Positions 44,525-56,229 are shown, numbered from the stretch's first letter. The stretch: 64,000 bases of DNA from Macrocystis pyrifera (GCA_031763025.1 JASSKH010000028.1:9563359-9627358); one strand, 5' to 3'. Notes: generated by a model from the letters alone, not told the origin. Translations and numbers: made by a program.

Positions 44525-44990
44525 ACCGTCCGACAATGTGCAGCATGAGCTTGAACGTGGACGCCTGTTGTTGCGGTATTATTATTTTTTGCTTTTGTCA
44601 CCCGACAATGCACGGACGGTATGTGAGCTTCAACCTTATAATCGCTCAGAAACATTTCACCTCGAAGAAAGTAATCGTGTATTGGTGCGGACGAGCTTTC
44701 GTTGGTATACAGCAGTGGTTAACCCTCTTGTTATAATTTGACCCGTTTAGGACGACTACTGCATTCCCCTTGTGGGTACACAAAACTTGAACTATCAATA
44801 GCGTCAGATTTTGTTTTCTGTACAACCAGCAGTGTGGTACAAAAAGGTTTAACCACTCACTACTGCTGTATACAAACGAAAGCCCGTCCGTACTACACAA
44901 CCACGCTCTTTCGGGGTGGAATGTTCCTGAGCGATCAACGTTGAAGCTCATCATGCCACACATGCATGGTCGGATGACGAAACGCTAAAA
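44525..44990. repeat. Dispersed repeat R7, inverted pair
   Basis: At 44525-44680, CCGACAATGTGCAGCATGAGC and a second diverged unit with GTGAGCTTCAACCTTATAATC read on the minus strand. At 44915-44985, TGAGCGATCAACGTTGAAGC and GGTCGGATGACG read on the plus strand. The long inverted arrangement also contains two copies of CGAAAGC(C)CGTCCG-like sequence. Confidence 0.5.
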
Positions 44991-45046
44991 AGGGCAACTA
45001 CCCGAACAATACGACTAGGATGTACAGAAAACAAAGTCTGACACTA

Positions 45047-45152
45047 TTACGGGGGTCCATAGTAAACAGGACCAAATATTGTGGAGAAAAAATAGATAAA
45101 TATATAGGTTTTTATGTGTACCATAGGTTCTGTTAACTATGGTCCCCGGCAA
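45047..45152. mobile_element. MITE1 copy 22
   Basis: TTACGGGGGTCCATAG to CTATGGTCCCCGGCAA with TA on both sides. Confidence 0.92.
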
Positions 45153-45154
45153 TA

Positions 45155-46084
45155 GTTTCCACTAGTTTCAAGTGTTAACTTGCTTGTATGTGTACACGTG
45201 GTACTGAACAGTGACTACAACTTCTGACTTGGCGAATTGCACAAGTCGAACGTGATTGTACTCTGCGTTAATTATACTCGTACTTGCCACTTCCTCCAAG
45301 TTAGTAAGTGCGTAGTAGATCAGTCGCGTACAATGCTGACTGATACCAGGTATCCTTTTCTGCTTCTTCTTCGGGAGTATACTGCTATAGTTCATCACAT
45401 GTGGCCGGGACACCCCCCCCCCTTGCACAATGTGGGGCATAAAAAAACATTTTGTGGGGACATTAAACAGACAGTGCTATGGATAGCAACAGTGCTATTA
45501 ATAGCACGCCATTAGGCGTACCGAATCGAGCTGTTGGCGACACCTTGTCGTGATGTTTGCTGCTATATAATACCCGTTCCTTTTTGTGAAGACATTCGAC
45601 AGCAGCAGTGTAGCGAACCCCGCGAGGTTGCCAACAATAACTGGGTCTATGAAATACCACATTATTTCCCTTTTTTTTTGTATTTACTTCCACCGGAAGT
45701 AAATTTTCTTGGCGACATCCCCAAAGAAGGCGTGTGCGCGCGGCTCCTGAGTTAGATTAGGCAGCCCGCCGCAGAGGTGAGCACTTCAACAGGTCGGTGT
45801 GGACTGGTTGTTGTTCAAGCTACAGCTCTCAAAATAACACAAAATAATATGTGGAAGAAAAAGGCGCTCAAGGCCAGTGCTGATTATCGGTATTGTCCAG
45901 CAGGACGGGATGAATGAGGAGAAGAAGAAAAAATATATAAATGAAGGAGTGTGCGTGTGCACGGTCGATCGATCACGGAGCTCTCAAGTCTCAAGACCCC
46001 CACCCAGCATGCGGTGCAGACTAAAACTCGAACAAAAAACCTCGGCTGAACTTGAAACGGTAGGGGTTCAGTCGCATGTAAACG
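45155..46084. other. Unassigned interval
   Basis: Several 60-90 codon frames on both strands without motifs. TATTAATA lies at 45496 and TACCAGGTA at 45344. Confidence 0.35.
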
Positions 46085-46860
46085 ATCTGCCGACCGGTTG
46101 AACTCACAGCTGACGTGCTTTTTCAGTTTTTTATGAAAATGTCATATCATTCTCCCTTGTTCGGGTTATATAGTATCAGCGCGCAGAATGATAATTTAAA
46201 ATTGTCCTGTTGACCCGGGCAGCATCCAGGGGAGCCACTGGCCTATATCCTTGACAAAGAATTACATACAGAATACGCGCGTTCGGTTTATTACAACACT
46301 AACTTGTAAAATCCGGTGAAAATGGAATGTAGACGAGACGTATCACGCAGCTTGCAAAGTTGAGTATCAACTACTTAATCAGTCGAACTCACAGCTGACG
46401 TATTTCATAAAATTTTATTTTAAAAAAACTACTTAATCAGTCGAACTCACAGCTAACGTATTTCATACCATACTAAAACTCAACAACAAAACACTCAATC
46501 GATATATAAATATTTGTAAAATTAAAAGGTTTCGACATGTTGCAACGTCTTACATCATTCTCCCTTGTTCGGGTTATATAGTATCAGTGCGCAGAATGAT
46601 TAGTTAAATTGACCTGTTTACCCGGGCAGCATCCAGGGGAGCCACTGGCCTATATCCTTGACAAGGAATTACATATAGATTACGGGCGTTCGGATAACAC
46701 TTGTAAAATCCGGTAAAAATGGAATATAGACGAGACGTATTACGCAGCTTGCAAAATTGAGTATCAACTACTAAATCAGTCGAACTCACAGCTAACGACG
46801 TATTTCATAATTTTTTATAAGTTTTGAAATACGTCAGCTGTGAATTCGACTGATGAAATA
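46085..46860 (+). repeat. Dispersed repeat R6, copies 2 and 3 in tandem
   Basis: Full units at about 46152-46412 and 46558-46806. Extra terminal fragments (GAACTCACAGCTGACGT) sit at ~46098 and ~46440, and an inverted piece (GAAATACGTCAGCTGTG) is at ~46827. The terminal AACTCACAGCTGACGTATTT block repeats more often than the body. Confidence 0.85.
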
Positions 46861-47049
46861 TAAAAACCTGACATATCTGATCCAACGGAGTTCCACCGCA
46901 TACTACTGAATCGGCATTGGACATACTGCATTGCTTATACTGCCGTAGCACTTTGTACTGCTGCTGTGGCCTACTCGCTACACGTGATTATGATACCGAT
47001 CAGCGACTCGGATTAGACTGCTGGCTACTGCTGGGCAGCATGGTAGCTA

Positions 47050-47700
47050 TCCTTGATAAATTTACTTCCGTGAAGAAGGATTAAATTTTACCTTCATGTT
47101 TTTTTTTTTTACATCCTCAGAAGTAGAAGGAAGTACGTAGAAGAAACTTCCATTGTTCGTGGAAATGGAAGCTTCCACCAACTTCCACCAATTGAAGCTT
47201 CGAGTCGACCGGCTTCCATTACTTCCACCAGCTTCCATAGACTTCGTTGCTTCCGTGGATCTTGTAATATACTTCAACCGGAAGATTGTTTACTTCCTCC
47301 ATGTTTTTTTTTTTCCCGCTTCCATGGGAATATGTTTACTTCCTTCCATGGCTCCTGGGATCAAGGTGATGGTGGGTCTCTGGCGGCTCCGGCGGAGGGC
47401 TAATTAGAATTCTGCACCTTGTGGGTGGGAACAGGGTGTCAACTGGGAAGGGCCCACTACGGGGTCAAGGTATCAAACGGGAGCAGGGCGGTAGGGAAAT
47501 CGGCGGAGTGATCCATCAAGACAGATTGTATGGAAGCTTACACAACTTCCGTGGAAGTAAATCCACAACTTCCATAGAAGTTTTTTTACCTCCATGGAAG
47601 TAAAACGGAAACAAAATTTACTTCCATGGAAGTTTTTGGACGTCCATGGAAATACAACGAATTTTTTGTCATGGAAGTAAACCCCAAAAGCAAAAAACAA
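47050..47700. repeat. ACTTCCATGGAAGT-rich block
   Basis: At least 25 CTTCC or GGAAG units in ~650 bp, many joined as the palindrome ACTTCCATGGAAGTAAA (near 47590 and 47620) or as ACTTCCACCA runs (47180-47240). No ORF dominates. A decayed palindromic satellite or foldback array is the likeliest reading. Confidence 0.7.
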
Positions 47701-47929
47701 TCTGGGAGATCGCGACAACTTCTCAATTCGGTACGCACGCCCGATGGTGTGCTGCGATGTTCAATGTCCCCACGAGGATGTTTTTACGCCCATATCGTGC
47801 AAATGTTGGGAAGGGCCCCAACCACCTGTGATATTATGCAATGTTAAAAGATAGGCTGCTGTTACGCAGTCTCTGCTGAACATTTATCGCGACAATAAAT
47901 AAAAAATTATCGATAATTCCTTATTGTTT

Positions 47930-48010
47930 TGGTTTCTCTCTTGGTTTTCTTCTTTCGGAGAATGTCCATGAGCGATCAACGTTGGAGCTCATGCGGCACA
48001 TTCTTGAGAA
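47930..48010 (+). repeat. Dispersed repeat R7 fragment
   Basis: TTTTCTTCTTTCGGAGAATG, GAGCGATCAACGTTGGAGC and GCGGCACATTCTTGAGAATG match the R7 core. Confidence 0.6.
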
Positions 48011-48574
48011 TGGCAAACGCAAGAAATAATAACAAAAATTTGGACACTAATATCATAGATAGGTAGATACAGATGGATAGCCGTAGCACTTTGTAACAGC
48101 GAAAGCGGGAGAACGGTGCGACAACAGTCGTGGGGAGGGGAGAACGGACGGACGGATATGGCCGGACGAGGGGTCGGATAGAGAGGGTGCGGGTGACAGC
48201 GAACGGTGTACCACTACCTGCCGACGATGCCGAGAGATGAAGCTAGGAAAACAACTGGCCGTGGCAAATATAGTACAACAGCTGTCGCTAGGAACTCACG
48301 CGGTAGGATATTTGTATCTCTCGTCCACTTGTGCGCGTTGGTGGATGGTAAACCGTGGCGGGTGATGGTGTTGCCTCACCACTATATTCTGTACGTGGTC
48401 ACAAGATAGTCTCCGGCAAACTAGGTACCGGGTGTGATATAGCTAAAGGAAATCAGGAGTCTACGTCCACAGCCTTGACCAAGAAGAGAGCTCTGGTTCG
48501 CGCCGTCAATACGGGAGAGCGCGTGGCTACCGCGGTTTTGGGCGGGAGCAGGCGAATGGGGGGTGGCTGTGTGG

Positions 48575-49790
48575 GAGGGGGTGTAGGGGGGCGGGGGGGG
48601 GGGATGGGGGGATGGGGGGGGGTGCGGGGTGGGGAGGAGGGAGGGGGCGTACTCGTTTCTTGCTTGCCTTAGTCATTTGACCATTGACTACGCATTCCTT
48701 TCGAGACGGAGCACCGTTTCTACTTCTAATAGAGACATTTCCAACATTTGGGCGCTTATCACGTTGTTTCCGTAAATTACGTAGAAAGTTTTCGCTGATG
48801 ATACCCCCTTCCTGCTTCGCCACCTGTGGCCACCATCTATCTCCTAGGATAGCGATCGTTTCCTCGCTGTTATCTAGTGTACCAAACTCGTCCACGTCAC
48901 ATTTGTTTATTTCCCTCATCTACTCTTCTAACACATCCTGTTTCTCCTTGTACATTTCACGTGCTCCTGCTATGCGAGTTCTACTCTCTATTGCTTTGCC
49001 ACACGGACACATCTGTGCATCTACTTCCTCTTTCTCTCGGCTACTGGTATACCTATTTCTTCCTTCTGGCAGGTCCAGGTCACCTGCATGAAATCACCGT
49101 TTCAGCGTTTTCGTCTATTGGGCCGTGCAAATACGTTTTCATTCCTATCCCTTCGCTTAATCCCCGGTAAATATCTAGTGTTTCTCCGATTTCACTTTGC
49201 TTCTCAGCGCTAGCCTTGCCCTTCTTTCTATCCTTTCTTCTTTTTCTGCCTTGTGCCTTCTAAACTTCTCTGCGGACATCATCTCTTCTTGGTTTCCTCT
49301 TATATCCTTACATACAGCCTTAACTACGCTATCCCACCTTATTCTAGCTCGCCCTTCTGTTACTTTTTCCCATACAGTTATATCAACTATGGTTGGCAAC
49401 CTCTTTTTTGGTATGTTCCTTACTTTATATTGCCGTTTCAACTTTCTCATGTATCTGTTTGTCTTATGTGGGTACATTCCCAGTTCTGCTCTCAATACCG
49501 TATTACTAGTCGTACTTGAGCATCTTGGTATTTTTTCAGCTATTTTCATCTGTACTGTTTCCAACTGTGTTACGAGCTTCGCGTTCCCTTCCCATACTTC
49601 TCCGGTATATTCTAGCTTTGGTACTATCACATTCATCAGGATACTTTTCTTGATCCTAGTGTCAAGGTGCGAATCTGTCAGGATCGCATCCATCTTGCCT
49701 ACGTGTGATTTACCCTTTCCTATTACTTTTGCTATATGTGTATTCCAAAAGCAGTCTTGTGAGATATCTACGCCAAGGTGCGCATACTAG
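48575..49790 (-). mobile_element. LINE-A fragment A3 (antisense) with C/G-rich tail
   Basis: Minus strand. From ~49690, a 172-codon post-RT frame (ILMNVIVPKLEYTGEVWEGN, LRAELGMYPHKTNRYMRKLK, QYKVRNIPKKRLPTIVDITV, NQEEMMSAEKFRRHKAEKEE). Then decayed frames with the CPCGKAIES-like region, and from 48919 MREINKCDVDEFGTLDNSEE, AILGDRWWPQVAKQEGG and GQMTKASKK. The normal TGA is lost (AAACGAGTAC), so the frame reads into the C-rich tail, which is G-rich on the plus strand (48575-48650). Confidence 0.8.
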
Positions 49791-49794
49791 TCTA

Positions 49795-50332
49795 CGATCG
49801 GCAGGGGGGGGGGGTGTACTCAGTATCATGCATGGCCGTAGTCGTATGACCATAGACCCTCGCATCCCTACAATGCCGGGACGGAGCATGTCGGGTTTTC
49901 ACCGACCAGGCAGACATTACTCGCACCAAGCGCAAAGCGCCGTGAAGTGTCCGGCGAGTCGCATGAAGGGTGAGCTGCATCCTACTAAGAACCGCTTGTG
50001 AGGCGGACTTGCATATGGATGACAGCTTCAATGAGTCAGTTTAATTTCCGGTGTAGCCGGGGAGGGGGGGTGTAATCGATAGGAGAGATGTACTCGATCT
50101 CATGCATGGCCGTAGTCGTATGACCATAGACCCTCGCATCCCTACAACGCCGGGACGGAGCATGTCGGGTTTTCACCAACCAGGCAGACATTGCTTGCAC
50201 CAAGCGCGAAGCGCCGTGAGGTGTCCGGCGAGTCGCATGAAGGGTGAGCTGCATCCTACTAAGGACCGCTTGTGAGGCGGACTTGCATATGGACGACAGC
50301 TTCAATGAGTTAGTTTAATTTCCGGTGTAGCC
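49795..50332 (-). mobile_element. SINE-like repeat with GAGTAC-C end, two tandem copies
   Basis: Copies 49818-50053 and 50088-50332 are ~95% alike. Plus-strand landmarks: CATGCATGGCCGTAGTCGTA, CCCTCGCATCCCTACAA, GGGACGGAGCATGTCGGG, TGTCCGGCGAGTCGCATGAA, ACCGCTTGTGAGGCGGACTT. On the minus strand each ends ATGCATGA..GAGTACA then a C-rich run, resembling the LINE-A 3' end. The head is not a recognisable tRNA, 5S or 7SL sequence. Confidence 0.7.
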
Positions 50333-50606
50333 ACTTCCAGAGACAGCAATGGGAGTACTATGTAACTGCCTCTTGGGTGCCTTACCTTGAACATTACGTG
50401 ATACGATCAATTCCCTGTGCAGAGTAAAGGTTCTATACTTCGCACAAATGATCTAACTAGACGACCAGCTGTGGGCGACCGCCAAAAAAAAAAAAAAAAA
50501 AAAAAAAAAACGGTACCCTGGATGTCTAGCTCACGTAGTGAGCGGCATGTTTTACAGCGTCGTTGCCAACCGACGCCAACCCAACCCATATATAATATAC
50601 ATATAT

Positions 50607-50668
50607 AATAGGGGGGGAGCGGGGGGGCGTACTCATTCGTTGCTTGCCTTAGTCATTTGACGATTGAT
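50607..50668 (-). mobile_element. LINE-A terminal fragment A4
   Basis: Only the last ~40 bp (ATGACTAAGGCAAGCAACGA on the minus strand, then ATGAGTACGC and C-rich) is present, joined to GATCGGCAGGG, which also borders fragment A3 near 49796. Confidence 0.75.
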
Positions 50669-50764
50669 CGGCAGGGAGGGCGGGGTAATTGTTCCAAGGA
50701 TTGCCCTGGATAGGGTAATATAACGATATTTTACCTCTGTAGCTCCACGTATGTAACACCTTCA

Positions 50765-51025
50765 CAGGGGGGTTGGAGGGAGGTCGACTCATCATGCATG
50801 GCCGTAATCGTATGACCATAGACCCTCGCATCCCTACCATGCCGGGACGGAGCATGTCGGGTTTTCACCGACCAGGCAGATATTGCTTCCACCAAGCGCG
50901 AAGCGCCGTGAGGTGTCCGGCGAGTCGCATGAAGGGTGAGCTGCATCCTACTAAGAACCGCTTGTGAGGTGGACTAGCATATGGATGACAGCTTCAATTA
51001 GTTAATTTAATTTCCGGTGCAGCCA
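50765..51025 (-). mobile_element. SINE-like repeat with GAGT-C end, third copy
   Basis: Same unit as 49818-50332, ending TGAGTCGACC then a C-rich run on the minus strand. Confidence 0.7.
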
Positions 51026-51274
51026 CTTGCATAGACAGCAATGGGAGTAATATGTAACTGGGGGGGTGGGGAGAAGACGATGGCTTAGCGTGATGGTGGT
51101 GGTGGCGGTGGCAGAAAATTTGAAGTGGTCGTGTGTGTACGTAACGTAGAAGTTTACCAGTGGTACCCACATAAAGTCAGCTGTGTATACCAAACGCGTA
51201 GAACATGCTGTGTATCAAGTGACGACATTGTTGTCGCATGTGTGGTGTCACGTGGTTAAGGTTGTGAGACTCGG

Positions 51275-51545
51275 ATCATGGCTCGGTGGGTTTTTCGTTT
51301 TTCTGCCGAAAGTATCGGTCGGTTTCCGTCGTTTTTTCGGGGGGTTCGGTGCAGATATGTATTGTAGGCTTTATCGGAGTAGGATTACAGAAGAATAAAA
51401 CGACCGAAAAAAAATGAGTGTATTTTTAGGTTTTGTTTTTTTCGGCAACCGAAAAACAGCGACTCAACAAGGTCGGTATTCGGTCGACAAAAACCGACAA
51501 AAACCCACCGGAAAAAACGATTTTCGGTTCTCCGCCCTGGCTGTA
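51275..51545. repeat. Long imperfect foldback repeat (ACCGAAAAA-rich)
   Basis: 51276-51345 (GGCTCGGTGGGTTTTTCG, GTCGTTTTTTCGG) pairs with 51440-51545 (CCGAAAAACAGCGAC, CAAAAACCCACCGG, GATTTTCGGTTCTCC). The centre holds ACGACCGAAAAAAAATG. Probably a MITE-like element. Confidence 0.6.
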
Positions 51546-51769
51546 CACACCTGACAGGCGACCGACTACATATTTTTTTCATCATTCTTCGTGCATACAA
51601 CAAAACAACAGCAACAGCAGTAATACTGCAGTAGTAACTGCTTGCTGTGACTTGTCCCGCTGTGACAGGCATACTTTTACTACTCATCATCAATCACAAT
51701 AAACAAGTGATGTGATCTACGATTATATTTCCCTTTTTGTAAGCGCAGTACTACAGTATTATTTTATGT

Positions 51770-52520
51770 GTTGTTGCTATAAAGCTTAGATTGGGTAGGC
51801 GATTGGTTAACCTTTTACCAGTAGCCCAATGGACTAAGATCTCGACAAATGGCGTCGTCGGCAGGACGAAATAGGGTTTGGGTTAGGATTAGGGTTAGGT
51901 CGAGCTTTAACCGAGCGGATGGTACTGTTCTGGCAGCCCCCCTCCTATTTCTCGCAGTGATCCCGCTCGTCATTTGTCATTGACGATGTGTCATATTCCT
52001 GCGCGGAGCAGTGTACGATGGCTGAAAGGGCTCGTCTTTTCCAGGACTATGGCACAGTGGGACAGATTATGTCCTCGCCAGACTCATACGAGCGCAAATA
52101 CATGGGTCGAGGCGTGTATAACTTGGGAGAGTGTTATAAGGCTTAGGTCGGCAGGCGATTGGTTGTAATTGTCTTTGTATCAGTAGCCCTACGGACTTAG
52201 ATCTTAACAAATGGCGTCGTGCCACTTGTTAAGTTCAAGATCGGGACACTTTGTATCCCTTGTTAGGTTTGCCTACTGAGCAGGTACTCGTTGGTACTCA
52301 CCACGACGTGTGTTGAATGATGAGAGATAGTAGAAGAACATATCTATTTCTTTCGAGTGCGATGAGAAACTGAGGGCAAGGCTCGTGCCTCGCTGGGAAA
52401 TCCCCTGGCTTTCCATCTAAGATACACCTCCCAAGTACTACAAATACGATCCCAAAATCCCAAAATACCTACATCCCAATGACCGGCCTTCCGGCCTCAT
52501 TCAAAGGCACTACCATAACA
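51770..52520 (+). repeat. LTR-like direct repeats and R5 copy 2
   Basis: 51775-51870 and 52130-52222 are ~90 bp direct repeats (TATAA-GCTTAG, GGCAGGCGATTGGTT, CAGTAGCCC, ACTTAGATCT, GACAAATGGCGTCGT). The second runs on into repeat R5 (CGGGACACTTTGTATCCC, GGTACTCGTTGGTACTCACC). ACAAATGGCGTCGTCGGCAGG resembles the priming region after LTRs in some retroelements; I see no gag or pol here. Confidence 0.45.
51873..51899 (+). repeat. Degenerate TTAGGG-like stretch
   Basis: AGGGTTTGGGTTAGG followed by ATTAGGGTTAGG: about four degenerate telomere-type units. Too short to mean a telomere. Confidence 0.45.
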
Positions 52521-52608
52521 ACAGAGTGCGTGCATTGTGCGTGTAGAGTGCTCTAGTTGGATGTTTTGGTGGAGAAAAAAAAACGATTATTTCTTCTGTT
52601 ATTATTAG

Positions 52609-52815
52609 GCCAATTCTTATGCCGTCGGGTTCGCAGTGAGTTGAAAAAGTCCCTTTCAGCACGTTCGTACGAGCTTTTGCCCCGGAAATGTTGAAGATTG
52701 GTCTTTCTCACATCAGAATGTGTCGGAGTTTTCTCCCAAGATCTATCAGGGGAGTTTTCCCGCTTCTCGAGGGGCCCGGTTGCAAGAGATCACCGTCGGC
52801 ACTTTTTCGATCCAA
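52609..52815 (+). repeat. Left ~205 bp inverted repeat flanking LINE-C
   Basis: GGCCAATTCTTATGCCGTCG, TTTCAGCACGTTCG, CCCCGGAAATGTTG, TCAGAATGTGTCGGA, TTTTCCCGCTTCTC and GGCACTTTTTCGATCC occur as the reverse complement, in the same order, at 58556-58765. Confidence 0.8.
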
Positions 52816-53032
52816 ATGGGGTGGATATGCGAAAAGGGAATGGACCGCTCCCTAGGAGAGCGTTCCGCCTGACAGAGATACTGCCAAGGCTACACCAACG
52901 TTTTGACGGCGCGACAAAGTGGGGTGTCCTCCGAAGGGGACAGTTACAGTGAGCAAGATCGTGGCGGTCAGCGATTTCGGAGGAGGAGGGCCAACAGAGA
53001 GGAAGGTGGGGGAGGGAAGAGGCAGAGACAAC

Positions 53033-53375
53033 ATGCACGTACTGCGGACTGGCTCTGGCAGAGTTAACAGCGGGGTCAGGGGACATTCACGGGCGGATAC
53101 CCGTCCCGTGCCCCCACGGAGGGATTGTGCACTCCAGCTGCATGCTGGAACGAGCAGATCGCCTCGCGAGAGGGAATATAGACCCGAGGTCCTGTGTTGC
53201 GTGCAGCAGCGAGTGGGTGGGGGGAAGACGACCTCCCCACCCCGCAGAGCTTGCTAGTAATAGTGGCCTGCCAACTAACGAGTTAGGAGAAGATGGGCGG
53301 CGCTCAGGAACGCCATATAATTCGCCGACCTCCTTCAACAAGACATCCCAGGGCCGGGGCTGGCTTGTTATCTGA
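53033..53375 (+). pseudogene. LINE-C RING-like finger 1
   Basis: The frame gives CTYCGLALAEL, then PVPCPHGGIVHSSCMLERAD, then SCVACSSEW. The spacing C-x2-C, C-x-H, H-x2-C, C-x2-C resembles RING or RING-variant fingers. The frame stops at 53375 (GWLVI). Confidence 0.5.
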
Positions 53376-54690
53376 CAACCGGCGTTTACAGCTCTTTCGA
53401 GTTCATGGTACTTGCCCGCGGGAGGAGCCCAACCTTCCCGTTCCTCTTGTGCTCGCTGTTCAGTGATGCTCAGGGCCTGCCTCAAGCGGCCTGCCTCAAT
53501 TTCCCATCGAGAGAATGGGAAGTGGCTGTTGACCGCTACCGTACGCTACTTGTCGCGTTCGAGATCCGATCACAAGATATCCTGCTCCGGCTACCAAACC
53601 GACGGCTCTATACATTGGGCCTCACGTCCAAGAATACTTGGCGGACCTCGACGCCGTGTGGGAGGAGCACCTCACAAGATGGACCCTCGGGGTTCAAGAC
53701 GCGCCGGGGGAGGGTATCGCGCCCCCTTCCTTTCCGTGCAGGCGGCGCCCTCACCGAGAAGAACGGAGTCGACGATTGAGAGCGACCTGATTTTGAGAAG
53801 GAAGCTGGAACAAGAACACGAAGCTCCGGGCTCCTCAGAGAACCACCAGAACGAGGGAAGCAGGGATAACATGCCAGAGGAACAGCCCGGAACGCCCCGA
53901 GCAAGGTCAGAGGCCGCGTCGACAACACCCGAGGTGACAGTTCCAAGCAACGGGGGGTGGGGGGGAGCGTTGACAAGGGATAGGAGAGGTCGAACGAGGG
54001 AATATGGAAGAGGGTCATAAGCAGCCAGTGCAGGAAGAGGGACGGACACTGGTACGGAGCGGAACCCCAGGCAAAGGGGTAGTGCGCCACCTTCATCAGC
54101 AGGCCAGCGGGGGGAGAGAGAGACGGAAGGGGTGGCAGAAGAAGCCGGGGGCGTGGGGGGGGGGGAGAGGGGAGCGGGTGGAACGGAAGGGGTGGGGGGA
54201 GCGGGGGGGGCGGAGGCAGAAGGGGGAGCGGGGATAGAGGGGGGAGCGGGGAGAAGGGATAGTGCAGCACTCTTGTTAGCTGGCCTGGAGGGGGGAGAGG
54301 AGGGCAGGGGGAGCGGGGGGGAAAGGAGGACGGAAAGAGCAAGGGGAGCGGTGGGGGGGGAGGGGGCGAGGGGAGCCAGGGGAACGGAGGGAGCAGGTGG
54401 AACAGGGGGACCAGGGAGAGTTGGGGGGGCGGGGGGGCGGAGGGAGCGGCGGGAGCGGTTGGATCGGGGGAAACGGCCAGAGGAGTTAGGGCGGCGCCCT
54501 CTCTGACAGGTTTGGGGAGGGAGAGCGGGACTAGGGGGGCGGGGGGGGGGGGGGACAGAAGAAGCGGGGGCAACGGCGGGAGCGGAGGGAGCGGGAGGGG
54601 TGGAAGTAGCTGAGAGAACAAGGGGAGCGAGAGGATTGGGAAGAGAGAGGGGGAGCGGAGAGAGCAAGGCGGACCGGGGGATCGGTAGGG

Positions 54691-55218
54691 ATGGAGAGGA
54701 CGGGAGGGGCGGGGACGGGTGCAAGGAGCGAAGGTAGCGAAGAGGGGGGGGGGTATAGGGAGGGGAGAGGAGAAGCGCAAACCGGAGGAACACGAACTAC
54801 CGGTGGAGAGGGAAGCGTACGGAGAAGAGCCAGCCAGAGAAGTGGGGAGAGAGGAGCAAAGAACGACAGGGGGCATCGGACACCAAACGGCGAGGCTCCG
54901 GCAGGAGGATCTCCCAGGCCACAGGAGAGGAGAACAGGGAACGGGACGCGCCCCCGGGCCTTTATTGGCGAAACCACAGGTGGAATGGCGTGCGGGGTCT
55001 GCGGTGTAACACTACAGCAAGGGCACCGGGCGGTACGTTTTCCAAGTGGGCAAGGGCGCCACGTGCTCCACGCTCGTTGTGTGGTTGAGGCCCTAGCGAG
55101 AGGCACGGTACCGGCACCACTCCGCTGTCCAGCCGTCGACTGCGAAACCCGGCATCCCAGACGGGACGCACTGAAGGCAGCGGTCCAACGGGTCTTCGCA
55201 ATCGGGCGGCGCGGATGA
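54691..55218 (+). pseudogene. LINE-C RING-like finger 2
   Basis: A 175-codon frame. After an Arg/Gly-rich start, MACGVCGVTLQQGHRAVRF, GRHVLHARCVVEAL and RCPAVDCETRHPRRD give a Cys/His set like finger 1, ending at TGA. Such fingers could bind nucleic acid or act as ubiquitin ligases; the sequence does not tell which. Confidence 0.5.
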
Positions 55219-56229
55219 GAGGGGGGCCCACAGCTGACGAGGACCTACGCAGCCGGAGGCTTTGGTGCGGATGGGAGCAGAACAGTCTGGGCACAGGGCC
55301 ACCACTCGATGCCGTTTCCTTAGATGACCTGGGGCAACGTTTCGCAACCAAGAAAAAAGTGTAGCCGCAGCTGGCAGGAGCACATGCGCGCCTGAGCGTT
55401 GACGCCCTTGGCATCCTCAACCACGCTATGGGAGAGCACCGGCCGAGCCGTGACTCGGCGACACCGAACTCGCTCCTGCGGGCGATAAAGTTATGGTACC
55501 TCATGCCAGCCCTGCTCCACTCACCGGACGGCCGGATAAAGACGCGGCAGAAGTTCGCGCTGGTGGAGAGCGGGGACATAGTGCGCTCCTGCTCCCATGG
55601 CTAATCGCGTACACCGGGAGGGAGGGGCTGGGACAACGGGATGCCGCCCAAGAAGCTTCGGAAGAGGCGAAGCTTGAACGAGCGTCGTCGGCGTGCCGCC
55701 ACGCGGGAGGGGTCAAAGTGGAGGCATGCAACCTTCTGGCAGAACCACGATCAGCGAGGAACGAGGAGACGTGGAGCACATTGGCGCCCAAGTTCCCCCC
55801 CGAGGACCATGTCGCCGTGTCCGCGGCGGCGACGGAGGCAGTGCTGGCGAGCGCCACTGAGGTGAAATATGGAAACGCCCCCCCGTGGCGCCCTGATGAT
55901 GAGTAAGCTTCCGAGCTCTTCGACGTCATCAACTCCCGGAGCGCCTTCTCAGCCCCGGAAATGACGGTCAACGATTTGCTCATCTACAATCCATCATCCA
56001 CACCGACATCGGCAGACAGGAGTTCGGAACGGGTATGACAGCCTTCTTGCAGAGAATTGTCGACGAGCCGGACGCGTTCCCGCCAGAGTTCTGGCAGCTC
56101 TTCTTGCAGTCGAGCCTCACTGCGTTGGGGAAAAAGTGCCGGCCGGTATGCGTGGGTATGACATGGAGGAGGCTCATCATCGCAAGGGCTATATGCGACA
56201 GTGGCGACCGCGGTTGGACGGGGTAAACC

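Noticed and set aside
49818..50053. 5S rRNA-derived SINE
   Set aside because: A short CTACGGCCAT match recalls the 5S 5' end, but it lies at the wrong end of the unit and the rest does not align.
51873..51899. Telomere or interstitial telomeric array
   Set aside because: Only about four degenerate TTAGGG-like units, with no larger array.
53608..54876. 422-codon and 373-codon Pro/Ser/Leu-rich frames on the minus strand
   Set aside because: They are the antisense of a GA-rich low-complexity part of LINE-C. Both overlap, end arbitrarily and have no domain.
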